This document shows, in pieces, positions 14,616 to 23,360 of a stretch of 64,000 bases of DNA. A program made the position numbers and the translations under genes. The notes below the pieces were generated by a model. The model saw nothing but the letters and a program-made list of their open reading frames with translations. It ran no database searches and was not told the DNA's origin. How positions within the stretch are numbered: the stretch's first letter is position 1; each line of letters starts with the position of its first letter. Where the stretch lies: contig NZ_JACIDB010000010.1 of assembly GCF_014196115.1 (NCBI RefSeq), forward strand, positions 29,820-93,819, in the 5' to 3' direction. The DNA is from Sphingomonas aquatilis. GTDB taxonomy: Bacteria > Pseudomonadota > Alphaproteobacteria > Sphingomonadales > Sphingomonadaceae.

Positions 14616-16070
14616 TCAGGCGTAGTCGCGCAGTTCGTCGCCGGTGATGTGGACGACGTGGAGCACGTTGGTCGAGCCGGGCGTGCGGAAGGGCACGCCG
14701 GCCATCACGATCACGCGATCGCCCGCATGCGCGATGCCGGTGCGCAGCGCCATACGCTTCGCCTTGCCGACCATGTCCTCGAACGATTCGACGTCGCGGG
14801 TGTGGACGGCATGCGTACCCCACAGCAGGCCGAGCCGGCGCGCGGTGTCGCGGTTGGGGGTCAGCACCAGCAACGGCACCGACGGCCGCTCACGCGCGAT
14901 GCGGCGCGCGGTCGAACCCGAGGTGGTGAAGCAGATGATCGCGGTCGCCGACACGGTCTTGGCGATCTGCTTGGCCGCTTCCGCCAGCGCGTCGGCGGTC
15001 GTCGGATCGGGACGCATCACGGTGAAGTGGACGCGGTCGCCGTGCATCGGATCGCTTTCGACCGAGACGCCGATCGAGTTCATCATCGCGACCGATTCGA
15101 CCGGCCACTGGCCCGCAGCGCTTTCCGCCGACAGCATGATCGCGTCGGCGCCGTCGTAGATCGCGGTGGCGACGTCGGACACTTCGGCGCGGGTCGGCGA
15201 CGGGCTCTGGATCATCGATTCGAGCATCTGCGTCGCGACGACGACCGGACGGCCGAGGCGGCGCGCGGTTTCGACGATACGCTTCTGCAACGGCGGCACC
15301 GACTGCGGCGGCAGTTCGACGCCCAGGTCGCCGCGCGCGACCATCACACCGTCGCACGCCTCGACGATCTCTTCCAAGCGATCGATCGCCTGCGGCTTTT
15401 CGATCTTGGCGAGCAGCGCGGCCTTGCCGCCGATCAGCTTGCGCGCCTCCCACAGATCCTCGGGCCGCTGCACGAAGCTCAGGGCGATCCAGTCGACGCC
15501 CTGGTCGACCGCGAAGGCGAGGTCGCTGCGATCCTTTTCGGTCAGCGCCGCCATCGGCAGCACGACGTCGGGAACGTTCAGCCCCTTGTTGTTCGACAGC
15601 GGGCCGCCGACCTCGACGACCGTCGTGATCCGGTCGGAATCATGGTCGGTGACGCGCAGCACCAGCTTGCCGTCGTCGAGCAGCAGGCGCGCGCCCGGCT
15701 CGATCGCTTCGAAGATTTCCTTGTGCGGCAGCTCGACGCGGGTCGCATCGCCCGGCGTGGGATCGCGATCGAGCACGAAAGTGTTGTTATGCTCCAGCAC
15801 GGTCCGGCCGCCGTCGAACTTGCCGACGCGCAGCTTGGGACCCTGCAGATCGGCGAGGATCGTCGTCGGACGGCCGAACTCTTTTTCGAGCGCGCGGATC
15901 GCTTCGATCACCGCGACCTTAGACTGTTGGTCGCCGTGGCTCATATTGACGCGGAAAGCGTCGGCGCCCGCCTGGAACAGCGTGGCGATCATCTCGGGGG
16001 AATTGCTCGCCGGACCGAGAGTCGCGAGGACGCGGACCTTCCTCGATCGGGGCGCGATGGCAGTGGTCAT
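14616..16070 (-). CDS. pyk: Pyruvate kinase
   Basis: A 484-residue glycolytic enzyme making pyruvate and ATP from phosphoenolpyruvate and ADP. Typical signatures are KVRVLATLGPASNSPEMI, FRVNMSHGD, ILADLQGPKLRVG and LLAKIEKPQAIDRL (the catalytic lysine/metal region). MVARGDLGVELP and PVVVATQMLESMI follow, with SDVATAIYDGADAIMLS marking the end of the barrel. A complete C-terminal regulatory domain comes after these. Length is normal. It is divergent from the DUF1244 gene with 75 bp between the starts. No other glycolytic gene is nearby. Confidence 0.97.
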   Translation of the reverse strand: MTTAIAPRSRKVRVLATLGPASNSPEMIATLFQAGADAFRVNMSHGDQQSKVAVIEAIRALEKEFGRPTTILADLQGPKLRVGKFDGGRTVLEHNNTFVLDRDPTPGDATRVELPHKEIFEAIEPGARLLLDDGKLVLRVTDHDSDRITTVVEVGGPLSNNKGLNVPDVVLPMAALTEKDRSDLAFAVDQGVDWIALSFVQRPEDLWEARKLIGGKAALLAKIEKPQAIDRLEEIVEACDGVMVARGDLGVELPPQSVPPLQKRIVETARRLGRPVVVATQMLESMIQSPSPTRAEVSDVATAIYDGADAIMLSAESAAGQWPVESVAMMNSIGVSVESDPMHGDRVHFTVMRPDPTTADALAEAAKQIAKTVSATAIICFTTSGSTARRIARERPSVPLLVLTPNRDTARRLGLLWGTHAVHTRDVESFEDMVGKAKRMALRTGIAHAGDRVIVMAGVPFRTPGSTNVLHVVHITGDELRDYA

Positions 16071-16145
16071 GAAACAGGCTCCTGGGGAATGGCCGCGCTT
16101 CCCTCTAATCCCTATCTACCCGCGATCAACCTATCGGAGACGCCC

Positions 16146-16535
16146 GTGACCGACAAACTCGATTCGCTGCCCGATGCGGTCGCCGCGCAGGCGTTCCGTC
16201 GCCTCGTCCGCCACCTGCGCCACCGTACCGACGCGCAGAACATCGACCTGATGGGGCTGGCCGGATTCTGCCGCAATTGCCTGTCGGACTGGATCGAGGA
16301 AGCCGGCGGGCTGGACAAGGCGACCGCGCGCGAGACGATCTACGGCATGCCGCAGGCCGAGTGGAAGGCGCGCTACCAGACCGAGGCGACGCCGGAACAG
16401 CTCGCGCGGATGGACGAGAGCATGACGCGCAATCCCCCCGCCGACGCCACCAAGGATGCGGCTCTGGACGAAGCGCTGGACGAGAGCTTTCCCGCATCCG
16501 ATCCGCCCGCGATGACCGAGCCCGGCCGGGGTTGA
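16146..16535 (+). CDS. DUF1244-family protein
   Basis: A 129-residue soluble protein. The DUF1244 core covers residues ~5-85, including FRRLVRHLRHRTDAQNIDLM, GFCRNCLSDWIEEA with two closely spaced cysteines, and YGMPQAEWKARYQTEATPEQ. The C-terminal tail ends in DEALDESFPASDPPA, a short motif often appended to small alphaproteobacterial proteins. GGAGA at 16136-16140 fits the GTG at 16146, and the family homology also begins there. An ATG at 16089 would add 19 unrelated residues. The function of the family is unknown, and the cysteine pair hints at metal or redox chemistry. Confidence 0.88.
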   Translation: MTDKLDSLPDAVAAQAFRRLVRHLRHRTDAQNIDLMGLAGFCRNCLSDWIEEAGGLDKATARETIYGMPQAEWKARYQTEATPEQLARMDESMTRNPPADATKDAALDEALDESFPASDPPAMTEPGRG

Positions 16536-16623
16536 GGGCTGGGGTTGAGCGCAAACCGGTTAACGCCTAGACGCACCCCCCTGCCGGCCCGGCGCCGGCA
16601 TCCTTTTCACGCGAATCAGAAGG

Positions 16624-16642
16624 GCCACGGGCGACCCGTGGC
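16624..16642 (+). promoter_or_regulatory. Hairpin in the gapR leader
   Basis: GCCACGGG (16624-16631) and CCCGTGGC (16635-16642) form a perfect 8-bp stem with a 3-base loop, ending 11 bp before the gapR ATG. Only GGGTGGGA lies between stem and start and would have to serve as the ribosome-binding site. The hairpin could therefore affect translation or protect the 5' end of the message. Confidence 0.45.
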
Positions 16643-16653
16643 GGGTGGGACAT

Positions 16654-16917
16654 ATGGAAGACCGGCAAGAAGGCATGGGCGGCGGCCAGGTCGCGGCGGA
16701 TGAACTGCGCCTGCTGATCGAACGCGCCGAGCGACTCGAGGAAGAGAAGAAGGGCATCGCCGACGACATCAAGGACGTGATGGCCGAAGCCAAGGGCCGC
16801 GGCTACGACCCCAAGGCGATCCGCAAGATCCTCTCCATCCGCAAGAAGAAGAAGGAAGAGTATCAGGAAGAGGAAGCGATCCTCGAGGTCTATATGCAGG
16901 CGCTGGGCATGATCTGA
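16654..16917 (+). CDS. gapR: GapR nucleoid-associated protein (DUF2312)
   Basis: An 87-residue, highly charged helical protein. It matches the GapR family ([46 protein letters not shown]), which forms clamps on overtwisted DNA and stimulates topoisomerases ahead of replication and transcription forks in Caulobacter and relatives. The basic run [13 protein letters not shown] is conserved. The ATG at 16654 is used; a GTG three codons earlier is possible. It is characteristic of Alphaproteobacteria and supports the taxonomic reading. It probably stands as its own unit between DUF1244 and DUF1294. Confidence 0.95.
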   Translation: MEDRQEGMGGGQVAADELRLLIERAERLEEEKKGIADDIKDVMAEAKGRGYDPKAIRKILSIRKKKKEEYQEEEAILEVYMQALGMI

Positions 16918-16969
16918 TCTGCGAATTGCAGGTCGCGATTTTCTAAGACGTCGATACGAATCGTGAGGG

Positions 16970-17260
16970 ATGCCGAATCTGTCCGTATTCCTCGTCCCCG
17001 CCGCGCTAGCGCTGGCGGCGATCAACCTGATGACGGTGCTCGCCTTCGCCCATGACAAGGCGCGCGCCGCATCGGGCGGCTGGCGGGTACGCGAATCGAC
17101 CCTGCTCGTCTTGGCGCTGTTCGGCGGATCGCCAGGCGCGCTCTGGGCACGACGGCGGTTTCGCCACAAGACGCGCAAGCAGCCGTTCGCAACGCAGCTC
17201 GACCTGATCGCAATGGTCCATGCGGGCCTTGCCATCGGTCTGGCGACGCTGCTGGTCTGA
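16970..17260 (+). CDS. DUF1294 small membrane protein
   Basis: A 96-residue protein with three hydrophobic helices. The DUF1294 pattern is present: NLMTVLAFAHDKARAASGGWRVRESTLLVLALFGGSPGALWARRRFRHKTRKQPF... The conserved FxxDKxxA and GGSPGA elements are clear. It is probably an inner-membrane protein of unknown function. It follows gapR by 53 bp on the same strand, but co-transcription is not evident. Confidence 0.85.
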   Translation: MPNLSVFLVPAALALAAINLMTVLAFAHDKARAASGGWRVRESTLLVLALFGGSPGALWARRRFRHKTRKQPFATQLDLIAMVHAGLAIGLATLLV

Positions 17261-17301
17261 CGCCCGGCTTGACCCACGCCGCCCCACCGTATTAGCCATA
17301 T

Positions 17302-17766
17302 ATGTCACTTGGGCGAAGGGCGGGGTATATGGCGATCGGATGGGCAATGGCGATGCTGGCAGCGGCGACGCCCGCAACCTCTTCCCCCGATGCGGCAGCG
17401 ATCGATCGGCTGGTGGAGCGCTTCAACACCGCCCGCACGGACTTCGACGCAGCGGCGCTCGCCGATACGCTCGCCCCCGAGTATCAGGAGATCTCTCCGG
17501 TCGGCGACGTCGACGATCGGGCGAAGGTGCTCGGCTTTTACCAGCCCGAGGATCGCCGGCCGGCGCCGCCGATGCAGGGCAGCGAACGGGAGATCGTCGT
17601 ACGCGGCGCGATGGGCATCGAGACGGAGCGGCGGACGATCACCATGACGCGTCCCGACGGCACGACGGTCACCCGTTCGATCCGCGTCCGCTATGTCGCG
17701 ATGCGCGCGCCGAACGGATGGAAGCTCGTATCGGCGCAATACACGCCGATTCCTCCGGCGAAATAG
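17302..17766 (+). CDS. Exported NTF2-like (DUF4440/SnoaL-like) protein
   Basis: A 154-residue protein with an N-terminal signal sequence (MAIGWAMAMLAAATPATS) followed by an NTF2-like fold pattern: AAIDRLVERFNTARTDFDAAALADTLAPEYQEISPVGDV at the start and YVAMRAPNGWKLVSAQYTPI at the end. This resembles periplasmic DUF4440 proteins of unknown ligand. The ATG at 17302 is possible. The ATG at 17329, preceded by GGGCGGGG, would begin exactly at the signal peptide and may be the true start. A good -35 (TTGACC, 17269-17274) lies upstream. It converges on the HerA-like gene with a 6-bp gap. Confidence 0.7.
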   Translation: MSLGRRAGYMAIGWAMAMLAAATPATSSPDAAAIDRLVERFNTARTDFDAAALADTLAPEYQEISPVGDVDDRAKVLGFYQPEDRRPAPPMQGSEREIVVRGAMGIETERRTITMTRPDGTTVTRSIRVRYVAMRAPNGWKLVSAQYTPIPPAK

Positions 17767-17772
17767 CGGCGC

Positions 17773-19236
17773 CTAGGCCGCCTCGCTCGCCGCGGTCGTC
17801 CAACCCAGCCGCGGAATCGTGATCGAGCGCTTGCCGGACAGGTCGACGCGCGCGACGATCAGCTCGCGGCTCTCGATATAGCCGATCAGGCGGCGCACCC
17901 GGCCGAGCGAGCTGGTGCCGTAGGTTTCCGCCAATGCCACGTCCGACGGACATGGCTCGCCGGCCCGCGCCGCGCGCGCGATCAGCAGGAAGGCGCCGAT
18001 CATGTCGTCGGGCAGCGTGTTGGCGAGCTCCATCGCCTCGGCCCAGTCGGGGTCGGTGACGTCGAAGATGCCGGCGCGCGCTGCGGACAGTCGCCGGGTG
18101 AAGCCGGGCAGGTCGAGCGGCGGCTTGGCGAGGCCGGCCATGCGGCAGCGGACCTGGAAATCCTGGAACAGCACCGACGGCGGGCGCAGCGCGGAATCGC
18201 GATCGGCGACGATTGCCTCCAGCACGCTGGCATAGATGCCCTCCACCTCTGCGTCCGATTTGTCCGGAAGCGGCGCGAGCGTCGCGGGGGCGGCGGGGCG
18301 TTCGATCGTGTCGAGCAGTTCGTCGGTCGGCACGCGACGCGGGCGCGGATCGAAGCTCATCGGCAGCTGCGGCGCCTCTTCAGGCGGCGGCGCGAAGATG
18401 AGTTCCTGCAAATTCTCGACCGGCGCGCTGGGCAGCGGCGTGAGCTTGGGGCTGCCCGAGCGCGCAGAGGTGGCGACCGCGCCGATCTTCACCGTGATCG
18501 GCCGGCGCGACACCGCGGGGCCGAGCGCCAGGAAGGTGCCGCGCGCCAGATCGCGGATGCCGTCCGCCTGCCGTCTCTCCATGCCGAGCAGATCGGCGGC
18601 GCGCGCCATGTCGATGTCGAGGAAGGTGCGGCCCATCAGGAAGTTGGACGCTTCCGCCGCGACGTTCTTGGCAAGCTTGGCGAGGCGCTGCGTTGCGATC
18701 ACGCCGGCGAGGCCGCGTTTGCGGCCGCGACACATCAGGTTGGTCATCGCGCTGAGCGACGCACGCCGCACCTCTTCGGCCACCTCGCCGCCCGTCGTCG
18801 GCGCGAACAATTGCGCCTCATCGACGACGACCAGCGCCGGATACCAATGTTCGCGCGGCGCATCGAACAGCGCCGACAGGAAGGCGGCGGCGCAGCGCAT
18901 CTGGCCTTCCGCTTCGAGCCCTTCGAGACTCAGCACGACGCTGGCGCGATGTTCGCGCAGGCGGGTGGCGATGCGCGCGATCTCGGGCACCGAATAATCC
19001 GCTGCCTCGATCACGACATGGCCATAGGGGCCGGCGAGCGTGACGAAATCGCCCTCGGGATCGATCACCACCTGCTGCACCTGCCCCGCCGATCCTTCGA
19101 GCAGGCGACGCAGCAGATGCGACTTGCCCGACCCGGAATTGCCCTGAACGAGCAATCGGGTGGCAAGGAGTTCTTCGAGGTCCATGGTCACGGGCGCGCC
19201 GCGCTCGTCGGCTCCCATGTCTACGCTGACGGTCAT
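17773..19236 (-). CDS. HerA-like ATPase (FtsK/HerA superfamily)
   Basis: A 487-residue P-loop ATPase. Walker A is GNSGSGKS (32-39) and Walker B is ALVVVDEAQLF (134-144) with D139-E140. A glutamine/arginine-rich sensor region (CRGRKRGLAGVIATQRLAKL) is typical of HerA-type DNA pumps. The C-terminal ~200 residues contain a proline-rich linker and a helical, winged-helix-like end (YGTSSLGRVRRLIGYIESRELI). Archaeal HerA works with nuclease NurA in end resection, and no nuclease is adjacent here. Related alphaproteobacterial ATPases are uncharacterised. The frame is open to 19467, but family sequence starts at ATG 19236, just upstream of the divergent DUF1003 gene. Confidence 0.82.
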   Translation of the reverse strand: MTVSVDMGADERGAPVTMDLEELLATRLLVQGNSGSGKSHLLRRLLEGSAGQVQQVVIDPEGDFVTLAGPYGHVVIEAADYSVPEIARIATRLREHRASVVLSLEGLEAEGQMRCAAAFLSALFDAPREHWYPALVVVDEAQLFAPTTGGEVAEEVRRASLSAMTNLMCRGRKRGLAGVIATQRLAKLAKNVAAEASNFLMGRTFLDIDMARAADLLGMERRQADGIRDLARGTFLALGPAVSRRPITVKIGAVATSARSGSPKLTPLPSAPVENLQELIFAPPPEEAPQLPMSFDPRPRRVPTDELLDTIERPAAPATLAPLPDKSDAEVEGIYASVLEAIVADRDSALRPPSVLFQDFQVRCRMAGLAKPPLDLPGFTRRLSAARAGIFDVTDPDWAEAMELANTLPDDMIGAFLLIARAARAGEPCPSDVALAETYGTSSLGRVRRLIGYIESRELIVARVDLSGKRSITIPRLGWTTAASEAA

Positions 19237-19358
19237 TGTGGCTGCCGTTTGGCCGATCCGGGGGGCATCGGGCAAGCGGTTTGCGCCCGGTTGCCCCGTG
19301 GCGATCGGGCCAGTACGGGCCGGTTCCGTTCCGCTATCCCTGCGCGAGGATGCCCCGC

Positions 19359-19898
19359 ATGGCCCAGATCCCGTTCGCCGACCTCGCCCTGCGGCTGCTA
19401 CGCAAGCCCGCGCATGCGCTCGATGCCGAGGAACGCCGCGTTCTCGACAGTATCGAAAGCGGTACATTGGTCAGCCGCGACGCCGCCGACGAGGCCGACG
19501 CGCGCGCCAGTTTCGGCGACCGGCTGGCCGACAAGGTCGCGGCGATCGGCGGGTCGTGGGGCTTCATCATCAGCTTCACCGTGGTGCTACTCGGCTGGAT
19601 GCTGCTCAATTCGGACGTGCTCGCGCATTTCGGCGCGGCGTTCGATCCCTACCCCTATATCTTCCTCAACCTGATGCTCTCGACGCTCGCCGCGATCCAG
19701 GCGCCGGTCATCATGATGAGCCAGAACCGCCAGGCGGCGAAGGACCGGCTGGCGGCCAGCCTGGACTATGAGACCAATTTGCGTGCCGAGCTGGACATCC
19801 TGCGCCTGCACGAAAAGCTGGACGGCGTGATCCTCGATCGCCTGACGGCGTTGGAGGAAAAGATCGACAGGCTGGCGAATGCGGCGTCCGCGGCGTAA
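19359..19898 (+). CDS. DUF1003-family membrane protein
   Basis: A 179-residue protein with two central membrane segments ([20 protein letters not shown] and [24 protein letters not shown]) and the DUF1003 motif [20 protein letters not shown] near the C-terminus, followed by a short coiled coil. The family is widespread and its function is unknown. GAGG at 19346-19349 is best placed for ATG 19359; an ATG at 19350 is also possible. It is divergent from the HerA-like ATPase and lies 29 bp before yebC. Confidence 0.85.
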   Translation: MAQIPFADLALRLLRKPAHALDAEERRVLDSIESGTLVSRDAADEADARASFGDRLADKVAAIGGSWGFIISFTVVLLGWMLLNSDVLAHFGAAFDPYPYIFLNLMLSTLAAIQAPVIMMSQNRQAAKDRLAASLDYETNLRAELDILRLHEKLDGVILDRLTALEEKIDRLANAASAA

Positions 19899-19927
19899 GG
19901 GCACGGGATTATCCGCTAGAGGCATCC

Positions 19928-20671
19928 ATGGCAGGCCATTCCAAGTTCAAGAACATCATGCACCGCAAGGGCGCGCAGGATAAGAAGCGCTCGGGCATGT
20001 TTTCCAAGCTCAGCCGCGAAATCACCGTGGCGGCGAAAATGGGTCTGCCCGACCCCGACATGAACCCGCGCCTGCGCGCGGCGGTGAACGCCGCCAAGGC
20101 GCAGTCGATGCCCAAGGATAATATCCAGCGCGCGATCGACAAAGCGTCGAAGGGCGATACCGAGAATTACGAGGAAATCCGCTACGAGGGCTTCGGCCCC
20201 GGCGGCGTCAGCCTGATCATCGAGGCGCTGTCCGACAACCGCAACCGCACCGCCACCAACGTGCGCACCGCGGTGTCGAAGAACGGCGGCAACCTCGGCG
20301 CGTCCGGGTCGGTGAGCCATGCCTTCGATCGCGTCGGCCTGATCAACTATCCCGCATCCGCGGGCGACGCCGAAAAGGTGTTCGAGGCCGCGCTGGAGGC
20401 GGGGGCCGAGGACGTGACCTCCACCGAGGAAGGTCATGAAATCTGGACCGCACAGGCCGATCTGCACGAGGTCGCCAAGGCGCTGGAGCCGGTGCTGGGC
20501 GAAGCGGAGGGCGCGAAGCTCGCCTGGCGTCCGCAGACGATGGTCGCGGTGACCGAAGCCGATGCCGCGACGCTGTTCAAACTGATCGACGCGCTGGACG
20601 ACGACGACGACGTGCAGACCGTGTGGGGCAATTACGAAGTGTCCGACGAGGTGATGGAGAAGCTGGGCTAA
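19928..20671 (+). CDS. yebC: YebC/PmpR-family regulator (TACO1-like)
   Basis: A 247-residue protein with the full family pattern: [39 protein letters not shown] at the N-terminus, [19 protein letters not shown] in the middle and EVMEKLG at the end. Members bind DNA or ribosomes; one YebC group has been linked to translation of proline-rich stretches, while PmpR acts as a regulator. It precedes ruvC, the common alphaproteobacterial and gammaproteobacterial order, but a 140-bp repeat separates them here. The ATG follows GCTAGAGGCATCC and has no Shine-Dalgarno sequence, in line with a leaderless or very short leader. Confidence 0.96.
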   Translation: MAGHSKFKNIMHRKGAQDKKRSGMFSKLSREITVAAKMGLPDPDMNPRLRAAVNAAKAQSMPKDNIQRAIDKASKGDTENYEEIRYEGFGPGGVSLIIEALSDNRNRTATNVRTAVSKNGGNLGASGSVSHAFDRVGLINYPASAGDAEKVFEAALEAGAEDVTSTEEGHEIWTAQADLHEVAKALEPVLGEAEGAKLAWRPQTMVAVTEADAATLFKLIDALDDDDDVQTVWGNYEVSDEVMEKLG

Positions 20672-20679
20672 TGATCCGG

Positions 20680-20819
20680 TCCTCCCTCGCTTTAGCGGGG
20701 GAGGGGGACCGCTCGCCGGAGGCGAGTGGTGGAGGGGGGCCGCCGTGGAACGGCGGCTGCGCCGCCGCCCCCTCCACCATGCTACGCATGGTCCCCCTCC
20801 CCCGCTGTGCGAGGGAGGA
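20680..20819. repeat. Palindromic intergenic repeat (CCTCCCTCGC family) between yebC and ruvC
   Basis: Terminal arms TCCTCCCTCGC (20680-20690) and GCGAGGGAGGA (20809-20819) are perfect reverse complements. Inside are further complementary blocks (GGGGGAGGGGGACC with GGTCCCCCTCCCCC; GGTGGAGGGGG with CCCCCTCCACC), so the whole 140 bp can fold into a long hairpin. The right end supplies GAGGGAGGAA directly before the ruvC GTG. The same element, rearranged, recurs at 37885-38018, and a related form at 23156-23298. Confidence 0.9.
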
Positions 20820-20825
20820 ATTGTT

Positions 20826-21332
20826 GTGATCATCCTCGGCCTGGACCCCGGGCTCGGCACGACGGGCTGGGGGGTCATCCATGCCGACGGCAACCGGCTG
20901 CGGCATATCGCCAACGGCCAGATCAAGACCGATCCGTCGATGCCCCTGCCCCGCCGCCTGTCGAACCTGCACGCCGCGCTGGTCGACGTGATCCTGGCCG
21001 AGCGGCCCGACGGCGCGGCGGTGGAAGAGGTGCTGGGCAACACCAATGCGCAGTCGACGCTGAAGCTGGGGCAGGCGCGCGGCGTGGTGCTGCTCGCGGC
21101 CGCCAGTGCGGGGCTGCATATCGGCGAATATCACCCCTCGACGGTCAAGAAGGCGGTGGTCGGCACCGGCGGCGCGGAAAAGCGGCAGATCCAGGCGATG
21201 ATGGCGGTGCTGCTGCCGGGCGCCAAGCTTGCCGGACCCGACGCCGCCGACGCGCTGGCGGTGGCGATTACGCACGCCCACCATCTTGCCTCTGCCCAGG
21301 GCATGGCGCGCCGCGCTAGGGTAACGGCATGA
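20826..21332 (+). CDS. ruvC: Holliday junction resolvase RuvC
   Basis: A 168-residue endonuclease that cuts Holliday junctions loaded with RuvAB. Catalytic acidic residues are visible: D7 ([15 protein letters not shown]), E67 ([10 protein letters not shown]), and D139/D142 ([16 protein letters not shown]). The GTG at 20826 is chosen because GGAGGAA (from the preceding repeat) is correctly spaced and the conserved N-terminus starts there. The frame upstream is open only through repeat sequence. It overlaps ruvA by 4 bp (ATGA), so the two are translationally coupled. Confidence 0.97.
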   Translation: MIILGLDPGLGTTGWGVIHADGNRLRHIANGQIKTDPSMPLPRRLSNLHAALVDVILAERPDGAAVEEVLGNTNAQSTLKLGQARGVVLLAAASAGLHIGEYHPSTVKKAVVGTGGAEKRQIQAMMAVLLPGAKLAGPDAADALAVAITHAHHLASAQGMARRARVTA

Positions 21333-21925
21333 TCGCACATCTGAAGGGCCGGCTCGATTCGACGGGCATCGACCATGCCGTGATCGACGTCGGCGGCGTC
21401 GGCTATCTCGTCGGCGCCTCGGCCCGTACGCTCGCGGCGATCGGCCCGGTCGGCGAAGCGGCGATGCTGCACACCGAGATGCTGGTCGCCGAGGATTCGA
21501 TCCGCCTGGTCGGCTTCGCCCGTGCCGAGGAGCGCGACTGGTTCCGGCTGCTCACCGGCGTGCAGGGGGTGGGCGCGCGGGTGGCCCTCGCCATCCTGTC
21601 CGCGCTGGATACGCAGGAGATCGCGCGCGCGGTGTCGGCGCAGGACAAGGCGATGGTCGCACGCGCGAACGGCGTCGGCCCGAAGCTCGCCGAACGAATC
21701 GTGCGCGAGTTGAAGGACAAAGTCGGCACCGTTGCACTCGGCCCCGCCGCCGCAGCGCAGGTGGTGCCCGTCGGCGCGAGCGCGGACGCGGTATCGGCGC
21801 TGCTCAACCTCGGCTTCCGCCCCGCCGAGGCGGCGAGCGCGGTGGGGGCTGCGGAGGAAGACCTGGGACCGGGCGCGACGCTCGACGCGCTGGTGCGGTT
21901 GGCCTTGCGCAAGGCAGCGAAGTAG
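21329..21925 (+). CDS. ruvA: Holliday junction branch-migration protein RuvA
   Basis: A 198-residue protein. It has an N-terminal OB fold ([29 protein letters not shown]), two helix-hairpin-helix motifs ([19 protein letters not shown] and [19 protein letters not shown]), and the C-terminal RuvB-binding domain ([16 protein letters not shown]). RuvA tetramers hold the junction open for RuvB. It is coupled to ruvC. Between ruvA and ruvB is a 200-bp interval with a possible 55-codon frame. Confidence 0.97.
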   Translation: MIAHLKGRLDSTGIDHAVIDVGGVGYLVGASARTLAAIGPVGEAAMLHTEMLVAEDSIRLVGFARAEERDWFRLLTGVQGVGARVALAILSALDTQEIARAVSAQDKAMVARANGVGPKLAERIVRELKDKVGTVALGPAAAAQVVPVGASADAVSALLNLGFRPAEAASAVGAAEEDLGPGATLDALVRLALRKAAK

Positions 21926-21964
21926 GGCGTTGCCGCTTCGTTCCGCACTGTTTAGGAACGACCT

Positions 21965-22128
21965 ATGGCGACCGTGACGATCACCGTGGATGACGCGCCG
22001 TCGGCGTGGATCGCAGGTCGCGGAGACGCGGGGGTATGCCGACGTCTCCGCTTGTCCCTGCCACCTCGTTCGGCAAGACAGGCAAACCCATGGGTCGCGC
22101 TGTCTGAGTCAGAACACGACAGCGCGTC

Positions 22129-22132
<4 letters not shown>
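21965..22132 (+). CDS. Possible 55-residue protein between ruvA and ruvB
   Basis: An open frame from ATG 21965 to TGA 22130-22132 overlaps the ruvB GTG (GTGA). It would encode a protein starting [18 protein letters not shown] and ending [11 protein letters not shown]. The layout resembles a translationally coupled upstream gene, and ruvB has no clear ribosome-binding site of its own. Against it: no Shine-Dalgarno sequence before 21965, no recognisable homology, and basic low-information composition in the middle. It may be a coupling leader or chance. Confidence 0.3.
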
Positions 22133-23155
<1,023 letters not shown>

Positions 23156-23157
<2 letters not shown>

Positions 23158-23298
23158 AGTCCTCCCCCGCCAGGGGGAGGTGGCGCGGCGGAGCCGTGAC
23201 GGAGGGGGAGGAAAGGGTCGCGCTTCACTTCGGAAGACATCGCTGTCCTCCCCCTCCGTCAGCTGCGCTGCCACCTCCCCCTGGCGGGGGAGGACTTT
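23156..23298. repeat. Palindromic intergenic repeat (CCTCCCCCGCC family) after ruvB
   Basis: Perfect 29-bp arms at 23156-23184 and 23270-23298 (AGTCCTCCCCCGCCAGGGGG... and its complement) enclose a second complementary layer (GACGGAGGGGGAGGA with TCCTCCCCCTCCGTC). The left arm starts inside the ruvB TAA. The element could fold as one long hairpin and end ruvCAB transcription. It is closely related to parts of 37885-38018 and 46084-46229. Confidence 0.92.
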
Positions 23299-23360
23299 GA
23301 TGCCGGCGGAAACACAATGTTGCGTGGCACCCGCCCGCGGCATCTGTTAGCCCTAGCGTC

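Noticed and set aside
14649..16145. Extension of the DUF1244 frame back across pyk
   Set aside because: The upstream part is the antisense of pyruvate kinase; a ribosome-binding site and family homology place the true start at GTG 16146.
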